From: JANWXR01 sp033577755
Lineage (GTDB): Bacteria > Chloroflexota > Anaerolineae > Anaerolineales > UBA6663
NCBI GenBank assembly: GCA_033577755.1
Contig: JAVQXV010000068.1
Location: 1-15,203 of the forward strand
Length of the DNA: 15,203 nt
Direction of reading: 5' to 3'
The translations under genes and the position numbers were made by a program. Below are positions 6,802-12,723 of the stretch, piece after piece (position 1 is the first letter of the stretch; every line of letters begins with the position of its first letter). The notes under the pieces were generated by a model that made no database searches, was not told the DNA's origin, and saw only the letters and a list, made by a program, of their open reading frames with translations.

Positions 6802-8067
6802 CTACTGCTGCCAAAGATGCTGGCGTACGACCGCCAGAGCATCGGAGAAGGTGGGTCGGGACTTGACATACCATGCAGCCTGCCGGATCGGCAGCCGGCC
6901 ATTGCGAACATGCCGATGTGCCCACAGGGTCACGATCGAGAACAGGGCCAAAAATGCGGGCGTGGTGCGCAGGATGGCTTTGTCGGACCATTGGTGCTGG
7001 GTCTCGCCCCCCAGGTGCGCACGGACTTCATGAAAGGTGACTTCCACTTGCCACCTCAAGACGAACCACTTCACGATTTGCGCGGGCGCGACCGTCAGAT
7101 CGGTCGAGAGCAGCGCCTGGGTTTTGAACTTGCCCTTGGGAGCGCGGATGAGGACCCAACGGATCGGCACCGCCGGTTGACCACTAGGTCGCCACACCGC
7201 AGTGCCCGAAGCAATCTCCAGGGTGCGGCGGCCTGCTCCGTACCAGTCTGGGAGCGTGACCCGTTGCCAGAGGGTCTCGGGATTGGCCGCTATCTGCGCC
7301 AGGGTTGGCAAGCGCTGACCCTTCAGTCGGGGACGCCCTTTCTGATGCGGTCGCCGTTGGGGGGCAGGTTCGTACAGAGCCGCATCCAGCCAAAAACGGA
7401 CGATCAGGCACAGTGGCTCCGCCAGTTGGGTCATGCGCCAGAGCAAGGAAATTACGGCAAAACTGCTATCCGCGACCACCACCAGCCGACGCTTGGGCAA
7501 CCAGCGTCGCAGTTGCAGCAGCATTTGGCGCGCCCAGTCGGTCAGTTTCTTGTGCGCGCGCTTCCGGCCAGCATAATAGCGCTCGGAAGGCGCCAGCACC
7601 GTCAAGAAGGGCAAGGCCCAGACGCGTTGCGCCCACGGGATCGGCACCAACAACATCAGGCTCAGCCAACGCAACCCGCTCGTCTTCACAAAGTGACTGT
7701 GGCTCGACCGCACAGGGTCACGGTAAATGCCCTTGGCTTTGATCTTGGCCCCGCGTCGGCGTTCAATCGTATCATCCAGACCCGTGATGACGTCCCCGAC
7801 CGCAGCGAAGGTCGTGATCAACAAACCCAACAAGACCCGGCTCAAGGCCCAACTCGACCAGGCAGCGCGATTGAGCACCCGATGATAGGTCTGGAAGTGT
7901 CGCTCGGAACTCAGCCCCACAATCTGCAACGCTGCCGTGACGGTGTGCTGGCCGATGGTCAGGATCGCTCCAAGCAACAGCACTTGGGCATGTTGCCAAA
8001 CCCAATTGGAAAAGTACGGCGCAAACATACAAAGCACGCTAAGATAGTCGCTGGGCAGGGTCGGCAT
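6802..8067 (-). CDS. IS701-family transposase (DDE)
   Basis: A 421-aa DDE endonuclease (DDE_5-like, RNase H fold) that would cut and join the IS ends. Candidate catalytic acidic residues sit in the usual contexts: Asp98/Asp99 in GLDDT, Asp200 in VVVADSSFAV, and Glu342 in RWQVEVTFHEVRAHLG, the last being the characteristic W-x-(I/V)-E block before an Arg/Lys and LG. The start at 8067 is an ATG preceded on the minus strand by AGAGGA at 6-nt spacing. The frame is uninterrupted and of normal length. It is the only gene of the element. Assignment to IS701 rather than another DDE_5 group rests on motif context and the YTAR flanks. Confidence 0.85.
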   Translation of the reverse strand: MPTLPSDYLSVLCMFAPYFSNWVWQHAQVLLLGAILTIGQHTVTAALQIVGLSSERHFQTYHRVLNRAAWSSWALSRVLLGLLITTFAAVGDVITGLDDTIERRRGAKIKAKGIYRDPVRSSHSHFVKTSGLRWLSLMLLVPIPWAQRVWALPFLTVLAPSERYYAGRKRAHKKLTDWARQMLLQLRRWLPKRRLVVVADSSFAVISLLWRMTQLAEPLCLIVRFWLDAALYEPAPQRRPHQKGRPRLKGQRLPTLAQIAANPETLWQRVTLPDWYGAGRRTLEIASGTAVWRPSGQPAVPIRWVLIRAPKGKFKTQALLSTDLTVAPAQIVKWFVLRWQVEVTFHEVRAHLGGETQHQWSDKAILRTTPAFLALFSIVTLWAHRHVRNGRLPIRQAAWYVKSRPTFSDALAVVRQHLWQQ

Positions 8068-8197
8068 GGGCGTTCCTCTTGGTGGAGAATTGCCCTGGCT
8101 TACCCTATCCCCTGCTATGGAGAAAGTCCAGCTAAGCAGGAACGGCTAAAAGCGGCTGGAATTCACCGGATGGAGACTGAGTGAGGGGAGCAGCGGC

Positions 8198-9174
8198 TTG
8201 ACTCGAAAACGTGGGGTGAACGTGCTCGTACTGGCGATGGTGCTGACGGCGTGCGCGCGCGCACCGGCGTCCGTCACCGTTGAGGTCTTGCCCCCAACAA
8301 ACCCTACGCCCGCCGGGACGAGCGCCGCACCGGTGTGGGTCACCGTTTCCAACGGTACGGTTCTTCGGCTCGATCCGATCACGAACGGCATTGCAGGGGT
8401 AATAGAAATAGGCGGTTGGCCCAAAGGCATTGCCACAAGCCCCGAGGCCGTCTGGGTCACGCGGCGCGAAGACGATGCTGTTCTGGCCGGGACGGTGCTA
8501 CGGATTGAGCCGGCGGACAATCGCATTGTCGCCGTGATCCCCGTCAGTCACGATCCCACCGAGATCGCAGCGGGTGCGGGAAGTATATGGTTAATAACTA
8601 CGACGCTACGCTCTCACAGATTGACCCGCCACAAATCAAGTGGTGGCCACCATTCCCCTTGGGGCCGATCCGCGTGCGGTGGCACTGAGCGAGGGCGCGG
8701 TCTGGGTCACCCATGCCGATGGCGCGGTGTGGCGCATTGACCCGGCTACGCGGCAGGTCGTCGCCAGGTTGAACGTGGGACTCAATCCAAATGGGATCGC
8801 GGCCGGCGGTGGCGTGGTCTGGGTCACGAGCTACTATGCCCATACCGTGACGCGTATTGACCCGGTCAGCAATCAAGTCTTTGCGACGTTTGAGGTGGGC
8901 GAATATCCGGTGGGCATAGCAGTGGGAGATGGGGTGACATGGATCACCAATGCGAAGGCCGCGCGGAGGTGTTAGGGCTTGATCTGACACGGGGCAGATT
9001 GCGGTTACAATTGGGGCCGGCACCAGCCCGGCGGAGGTGACGGTGGACAACGGCGTGGTGTGGGCCATTGATGGTGTCAACGGCCGCGTGTTGCGGATTG
9101 ACCCGGTGGCGCGCCAAGTGATTGCCGTTATTTCGGTCGACCAGATCCCCGAGCAACTGGCGGTGGGGCCGTGA
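8198..9174 (+). pseudogene. YVTN beta-propeller lipoprotein, broken by four frameshifts
   Basis: The gene begins at TTG 8198, 7 nt after a strong GAGGGGAG ribosome site. It opens with a lipoprotein signal peptide whose lipobox is LTAC. The mature part is a run of blades of about 40-45 residues of the form VWVT...VxRIDPxTNxVVAxIxVGxxPxGIAxGxG, as in YncE-like and virginiamycin-B-lyase-like proteins. The frame changes near 8590, 8624, 8965 and 8987; each change fits loss of a single base. Reading across them restores exactly seven blades and ends at TGA 9172-9174. The 977-nt length plus four lost bases gives 327 whole codons. Intact relatives are cell-surface or periplasmic binding proteins of unclear function. 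It lies between the IS701 element and a methyltransferase, in the island. Sequencing error is possible but neighbouring genes show no such indels. Confidence 0.82.
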
Positions 9175-9198
9175 GAGGCTCAATAGCCTGTTCGTCGC

Positions 9199-9975
9199 AT
9201 GGATGTGCCACGAGAGATGTCCTATACTCACGAGGAAAACTTGGCTTTGAGAACGCATAAGCACGGCGAGACATGGATGAGTCTGGAGGAGGTCGGCAAT
9301 CATATTCCGCCCTACCGCCCCACGTATGATTTTCCCGGCCCGTTCATCAATCGGTCGCATCGATTCTTCTCCACCTGCCCGGTCAAAGACAACGTGCTTA
9401 TTCAGGTGCGGAGCCTTCCGCTGATCGGCAAGCCGATCCCGGGCTGGCTGAGGCGGGAAGATGCGCTGAAGTTGTATGAGATGGCTTATTTTGCCCAAGG
9501 GGACATTCTAGAGCTGGGATCCTATCAAGGGTTGAGCACATGTATTCTGGCGCAGGCGAATCGCGAATCTCCGCACCGCAAGATGGTGTACAGCGTGGAC
9601 TTGGATGCAGCGGCGATGGCGATGGCGCGGCGTCACCTATGGATGCGGGGGCTATCACGTGCGGTGCGCCTGTTTTGTGGCGATGCGCTGGAACTGGTTC
9701 GGCAGATGATCGCGGATGGGAGGAAATTCGCCTTTGTCTTCGTGGATCATTCCCATGCCTACGAGCCTGTCTATCAGGTATGCTGTGAATTGGAGCGGCT
9801 GATCATGCCCGGCGGCTTTTGCCTGTTCCACGACTTCAACGATGCGCGCAATCGCGATGCTGAAAATCGGGATTATGGGGTATATCAAGCCGTACGGGAC
9901 GGGCTGAATCCTGACGTGTTCGAATTCTATGGCATCTATGGCTGCGCGGCCTTATACCGCACGCGAACCCCTTAA
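9199..9975 (+). CDS. Class I SAM-dependent methyltransferase (Methyltransf_24-like)
   Basis: A 258-aa cytosolic protein. SAM-binding motif I is ELGSYQG at 105-111, preceded by a hydrophobic strand. The second strand ends in VYSVDLD (131-136), with the acidic residue that would bind the ribose. FVFVDHSHAYEPVYQ (179-193) is the Asp/His-rich block typical of Methyltransf_24 enzymes, and FHDF is at 210-213. The N-terminal 90 residues precede the Rossmann core and are of unknown role; such enzymes often modify glycans, O-antigen sugars or small metabolites. The ATG at 9199 has no clear ribosome site and lies 24 nt after the end of the propeller pseudogene, so translational coupling may once have driven it. 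It is the only intact non-transposase gene in the island. Substrate unknown. Confidence 0.8.
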   Translation: MDVPREMSYTHEENLALRTHKHGETWMSLEEVGNHIPPYRPTYDFPGPFINRSHRFFSTCPVKDNVLIQVRSLPLIGKPIPGWLRREDALKLYEMAYFAQGDILELGSYQGLSTCILAQANRESPHRKMVYSVDLDAAAMAMARRHLWMRGLSRAVRLFCGDALELVRQMIADGRKFAFVFVDHSHAYEPVYQVCCELERLIMPGGFCLFHDFNDARNRDAENRDYGVYQAVRDGLNPDVFEFYGIYGCAALYRTRTP

Positions 9976-9986
9976 AATCTCTCCGC

Positions 9987-10027
9987 AGGAGGCAATGGTG
10001 AGTGCCCTGAAAAAAACAAGGACTTTA
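9987..10027 (+). pseudogene. Start of a small gene interrupted by the IS630 element
   Basis: A perfect AGGAGG at 9987-9992 is followed by ATG at 9995 and GTG at 9998 in the same frame; the GTG has the better 5-nt spacing. The reading MVSALKKTRTL is then broken by the IS630 element at 10028. If IS630 and the downstream MITE are removed, the frame closes after five more residues, so most of the gene is missing or it was never more than a short peptide. The same bases from 10001 also resemble the end of the MITE at 10941, so the gene-like look may be accidental. Confidence 0.3.
10001..10017 (+). repeat. Isolated terminal-repeat-like sequence related to the 118-bp MITE
   Basis: The 17 bp from 10001 match the outer end of the MITE right arm, read inward, at 14 of 17 positions. 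The preceding 8 bp (CAATGGTG, 9993-10000) match the MITE target duplication CATTGGAG at 6 of 8. It may be the surviving left end of an older copy inserted in a similar target. This is suggestive only. Confidence 0.4.
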
Positions 10028-10929
10028 GAGCGAATTCCACAATGGTTTACGGTGCCTCATAACCGCAATGGGCAAACCAAGCCTGAGCATCTCGCGGCGT
10101 GACGGCCCGCAACGCTTGCGCCAGGGCTTCGACCAGAGCCTCAAAGGTGCGTGCCTTGGCGGCGCGCAAAGCCGTCTTGACCTTCGCCCAGCACAACTCG
10201 ATCGGATTGAAGTCCGACGAGTAGGGCGGCAAGAATTCGAGGCGCGCCCCGCGCGCTTCGACCAACTGGCGCACCCGAGCTGACTTATGCGCCGACAAGT
10301 TGTCCAGGATGACGATCTCACCGGGCCGCAGGGTTGGACACAACACGAACTCCACGTAAGCCTCAAAGGTCGCTGTATTCATTGCTCCTTCAAAGACCCA
10401 CGGGGCACTCACGCCTTCCAGCCCCAGGGCCGCAATGGTCGTATAGTGCGCCCCCGCATATCCCGGCGTGGCTTCGACCACGCGCTGACCCGGGGCGGCC
10501 CGGCCAAACAGACGGGTCAGACCCAGAGGGATGCCGCTTTCGTCGATGAATTTCAGCTTTTTCGCCACGGCGGCCAGCTTCGGAACCACCGCCTCGGTAA
10601 AACTCTGACGCAACGCCTTCAGCCGCGGCGTCTCGCGCTGGCTCCGGCTGCTTTTGGACGACGGCCCGGATGAAGTCATCACAGGCCGCCGGCGTGCGTG
10701 GCGGGCCATGGCGGCGTGGCAGTACCGAAGATTGGCCGGTCTCGCGCCAGCGGCGCCGCGATTTCTCGACGGTGGACAGGCTGACCCTAAACGTCTTGGC
10801 CACTTCGGCCTGGCTCTGTGCGCTGGCTTGCAAGGCGGCCAGAACACGCTCGCGTAAGTCTTGGGAGTAGGCGTTCATGGCACCCAGTCTATCCGAAATC
10901 CGCCGTAAACCAAAGCGGAAACCGCTCTA
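10026..10929 (-). mobile_element. IS630-type (Tc1/mariner superfamily) element, 900 bp, with TA duplication
   Basis: The element spans 10028-10927 and is flanked by TA at 10026-10027 and 10928-10929, the TA duplication of the IS630/Tc1/mariner group. Counting the TA and the bases before it, the ends share TTAGAGCG and a block GGTTTACGG further in, matching at 24 of 30 positions from TTAGAGCG inward. The single transposase gene on the minus strand has lost its middle and its frame, so the copy is probably unable to move itself. The element may still be mobilised by a related transposase. Confidence 0.88.
10047..10878 (-). pseudogene. IS630-family transposase, internally deleted and frameshifted
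   Basis: The N-terminal part (from ATG 10878) is the helix-turn-helix region MNAYSQDLRERVLAAL...SQAEVAKTFRVSLSTVEK...RRW, running to about FIRAVVQKQPEP. The catalytic part is in another frame and ends at the TAA 10049-10047. It holds FIDESG (first Asp), ILDNLSAHK (second Asp) and DFNPIELCW (Glu), with 34 residues between the second Asp and the Glu, the D34E signature of IS630. The two halves meet near 10640. The linker that normally joins the HTH to the catalytic core is missing: roughly 40-45 residues by comparison with what I know of the family. The combined 832 nt would give about 277 residues where relatives have about 320-340. A programmed frameshift alone would not explain the missing linker. 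Confidence 0.82.
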
Positions 10930-10932
10930 ATA

Positions 10933-11066
10933 CATTGGAGAGTCCACTGAAAAAACTACTTTTCGGGCGCAAAAGCCACCATATATGGCGTCGAGATGAC
11001 AACCAAAGCGGCATATGTGGTGGCCAAGCGTTTCAATCATGACTTTTTTCAGTGCACTCATTGGAG
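10933..11066. mobile_element. 118-bp near-palindromic MITE (10941-11058) with 8-bp target duplication
   Basis: CATTGGAG at 10933-10940 is repeated exactly at 11059-11066. Between them the ends are AGTCCACTGAAAAAACT and the complement of AGTGCACTGAAAAAAGT (15 of 17). A second pair of arms, GCCACCATATATGGCG at 10975-10990 and its counterpart at 11009-11024 (14 of 16), lies at exactly symmetric distances, so the whole element can fold on itself. It has no coding capacity. It begins 13 bp after the IS630 element. It is unrelated in sequence to the MITE at 5011, so two different non-autonomous families are present. Parent family not assigned. Confidence 0.85.
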
Positions 11067-11077
11067 ACATTGATCCA

Positions 11078-11182
11078 GGCTGGCGCTGGCGAGCGTCTTC
11101 ACCTTGCTACTGGTAGGCCGCTGGTTGCGCGACCAGGAGTCGTAGTCGTATCCCGGTTGACATTTCTGCGCGTAGCCATTAG
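11078..11182 (+). repeat. 105-bp direct repeat, right copy (prsW 3' fragment)
   Basis: An exact copy of 6568-6672. It encodes only the last codons of prsW (LALASVFTLLLVGRWLRDQES and stop) without a start. It continues past TTAG into GGGGTGATG and the padR upstream region without interruption, so it carries the unoccupied target of the IS701 element and very likely the ancestral prsW-padR junction. Confidence 0.95.
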
Positions 11183-11256
11183 GGGTGATGCTTTCGTTAC
11201 TGTTTCGCGCACGAAGTGAACTCAATCTATCCGTATCATTGTCAGCTTTCTGTCCG

Positions 11257-11285
11257 TTGACGAATCTATTAACCGGGTTTATTCT
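11257..11285 (+). promoter_or_regulatory. padR operon promoter
   Basis: TTGACG (5 of 6) at 11257-11262 and TATTCT (4 of 6) at 11280-11285 are separated by exactly 17 bp, the best -35/-10 pair in the window. Transcription would start near 11292, about 31 nt before the padR ATG. Between start point and gene, AACTA at 11295-11299 is mirrored by TAGTT at 11313-11317. PadR proteins commonly repress their own operon at palindromes near the promoter, but five-base arms are too short to call an operator. Confidence 0.6.
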
Positions 11286-11322
11286 TTCCATCGAAACTAT
11301 AAACGTGTAGAGTAGTTAGCCG

Positions 11323-11913
11323 ATGTCCGTCCGATTTGCTCTGCTTGGCCTGCTGGCGCAGCGCCCGCGTCACGGTTACGAGCTGCACGCCGCCTTCGAG
11401 GCCCTGGTGGGCGGGGAGCAGAACTGGGACGTGAAGCCGGCCCAGATTTACACCACGTTGGCACGACTCGAAGATGCCGGCCTGGTGACCTACGAGGGTG
11501 CGGAGCAGGGCGGTGGGCCGGAGAAGTACAACTACGCCATCACTCCTGACGGGCGCGCCGAGCTGCTCGCCTGGCTGGCCTCCGGCGTAGAGCGCGAGCA
11601 CAGCCGCGATGAGTTCTTTCTCAAGCTGATGTTGGCGCTGCTCACCGGCGAGGTCAACCCGCGCAAGCTGATTCAGACTCAACGCGCAAAGCTCTTTCAA
11701 GACTTGCACACGGTGACGGTTCGTCGCAATCGCTGCGACCCGAAGCGCGAGCTGGCCCGCATCCTGTTGTACGACAAAGCCATCATGCACCTTGAAGCCG
11801 ACGTGCGCTGGCTGGATATGATCGAGGCCCGGCTCGACGAGGTCAAACGACAGCCGCTGCCCGAGCCGGAAGCCAGGCCGCGCGGCCGGCCCAAGAAAGC
11901 CGCAGAGGAATAA
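11323..11913 (+). CDS. PadR-family transcriptional regulator with AT-hook-like tail
   Basis: A 196-aa repressor-type regulator. Residues 5-80 form the PadR winged helix (FALLGLLAQRPRHGYEL, then IYTTLARLEDAGLV and the wing YAITPDGRAELLAWL). Residues about 90-180 are the helical C-terminal dimerisation domain seen in longer PadR (subfamily 1) proteins. The tail reads ARPRGRPKKAAEE; PRGRPKK matches the GRP core of an AT-hook, which is unusual for this family. ATG 11323 starts right at the conserved domain; no good ribosome site precedes it. One base separates its stop from the ATPase start, so it should be the first gene of the export operon and control it, as in many PadR-ABC modules, typically derepressed by a drug or membrane-stress ligand (family knowledge; ligand here unknown). 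Confidence 0.92.
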   Translation: MSVRFALLGLLAQRPRHGYELHAAFEALVGGEQNWDVKPAQIYTTLARLEDAGLVTYEGAEQGGGPEKYNYAITPDGRAELLAWLASGVEREHSRDEFFLKLMLALLTGEVNPRKLIQTQRAKLFQDLHTVTVRRNRCDPKRELARILLYDKAIMHLEADVRWLDMIEARLDEVKRQPLPEPEARPRGRPKKAAEE

Positions 11914-11914
11914 C

Positions 11915-12664
11915 ATGTCCCTCATTCGTACCGAAAACCTGACCAAGATTTACGGCTCCGGCGAGACGGCGGTGACCGCGCTCGATCGCGTGAGCATTGC
12001 CGTGGACGCCGGCGAGTTCGTGGCCGTGATGGGGCCGAGCGGCTGCGGCAAGTCCACGCTGCTGCACCTGATCGGCGGGCTGGATCGCCCCACCGCAGGC
12101 CGGGTGTGGATTGACGGCGCCGACCTCTCGACGCTCAATGACGCGCGCCTGACCGAGCTGCGCCGCCGCAAAATCGGCTTCGTCTTTCAATTCTTCAACC
12201 TCATCCCGGTGCTGACCGCCACGGAGAACGCCGCGCTGCCGCTCACACTGGATGGGGTTGCGCCCGCCCTGGCGCAGGCGAAGGCGCGCGAATGGCTGAT
12301 CAAGGTCGGCCTCGGCAACCGGCTGAGCCACCGGCCCGATCAGCTCTCCGCCGGCCAGCAGCAGCGCGTGGCCATCGCCCGTGCGCTGGTCGCCGAGCCG
12401 CAGCTCATCCTCGCCGACGAGCCGACCGGCAACCTCGACTCGCGCGCGGCCGATGAAATCGCCGGGCTGCTGCGCCAGGCCTCCGAGGAGTGGGGCCGCG
12501 CCGTGGTCATGGTCACCCACGACCCGCGCATCGCCGCCTACGCCGACCGCATCATCTTCCTGAAGGATGGCAGCGTGGTGGACGAGACCCGCCTGAATGC
12601 CGACGGACGCGCCGAGGACTCGGAGGTGCTGCGCGGCAAGATGGCGATGTTGCAGACGTCGTGA
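11915..12664 (+). CDS. ABC transporter ATPase, LolD/MacB type
   Basis: A 249-aa cytoplasmic nucleotide-binding subunit that powers the permease downstream. It has Walker A GPSGCGKST (40-48, Lys46), the Q-loop at Gln92, signature LSAGQ (144-148; the usual LSGGQ with Ala for Gly), Walker B LILADE (164-169), D-loop NLDS (173-176) and switch His202. The Q-loop neighbourhood FVFQFFNLIPVLTATENAALPL is typical of LolD/MacB/FtsE-like ATPases that act with FtsX-fold permeases by mechanotransmission rather than classic channel transport. ATG 11915 follows AGAGGAA and lies one base after the padR stop. A short C-terminal extension (about 225-249) follows the core. Substrate not predictable: lipoproteins, peptides and antimicrobial compounds are known for this class. 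Confidence 0.95.
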   Translation: MSLIRTENLTKIYGSGETAVTALDRVSIAVDAGEFVAVMGPSGCGKSTLLHLIGGLDRPTAGRVWIDGADLSTLNDARLTELRRRKIGFVFQFFNLIPVLTATENAALPLTLDGVAPALAQAKAREWLIKVGLGNRLSHRPDQLSAGQQQRVAIARALVAEPQLILADEPTGNLDSRAADEIAGLLRQASEEWGRAVVMVTHDPRIAAYADRIIFLKDGSVVDETRLNADGRAEDSEVLRGKMAMLQTS

Positions 12665-12685
12665 ATGGTTCGCCCTCACCCCCAG

Positions 12686-12708
12686 CCCCTCTCCCACTAG
12701 GAGAGGGG
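12686..12708 (+). repeat. Intercistronic hairpin between ATPase and permease
   Basis: CCCCTCTCC and GGAGAGGGG form a perfect 9-bp GC-rich stem with a 5-base loop (CACTA). It sits inside the operon, 22 nt after the ATPase stop and 4 nt before the permease ribosome site. There is no T-run, so it is not a standard terminator. The CCCTCACCCCCAGCCCCTCTCC context resembles palindromes dispersed between genes in many bacteria, so it may be a repeat unit rather than a dedicated regulator. It could stabilise the upstream mRNA or mask the next ribosome site. Confidence 0.75.
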
Positions 12709-12723
12709 AGTCGGAGGCGCCTC

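Larger units (their letters stand above)
6673..8131 (-). mobile_element. IS701-type insertion sequence, 1459 bp
   Basis: The ends are inverted repeats: CTGGACTTTATCCAT at 6673 and the complement of CTGGACTTTCTCCAT ending at 8131 (14 of 15). One transposase gene fills the interior on the minus strand. The left flank is TTAG and the right flank is CTAA. Both fit the YTAR target that IS701 elements duplicate as 4 bp, but they are not copies of each other. The element is therefore no longer in its original setting on at least one side. The empty target (CCATTAGGGG) is preserved in the second 105-bp repeat at 11177. Both ends and the transposase frame look intact, so it could still be active. Confidence 0.85.

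Noticed and set aside
6754..8184. Plus-strand 476-codon open frame across the IS701 element
   Set aside because: It runs antisense to the transposase, crosses the IS end and has no recognisable domain.
9175..9192. Small hairpin AGGCT-CAAT-AGCCT after the propeller pseudogene as a terminator
   Set aside because: Five-base stem, no T-run, and it lies 10 nt before the methyltransferase start.
11295..11317. PadR operator AACTA-N13-TAGTT
   Set aside because: Arms of five bases are expected by chance in this AT-richer stretch; position is attractive but evidence is too thin to list as a feature.
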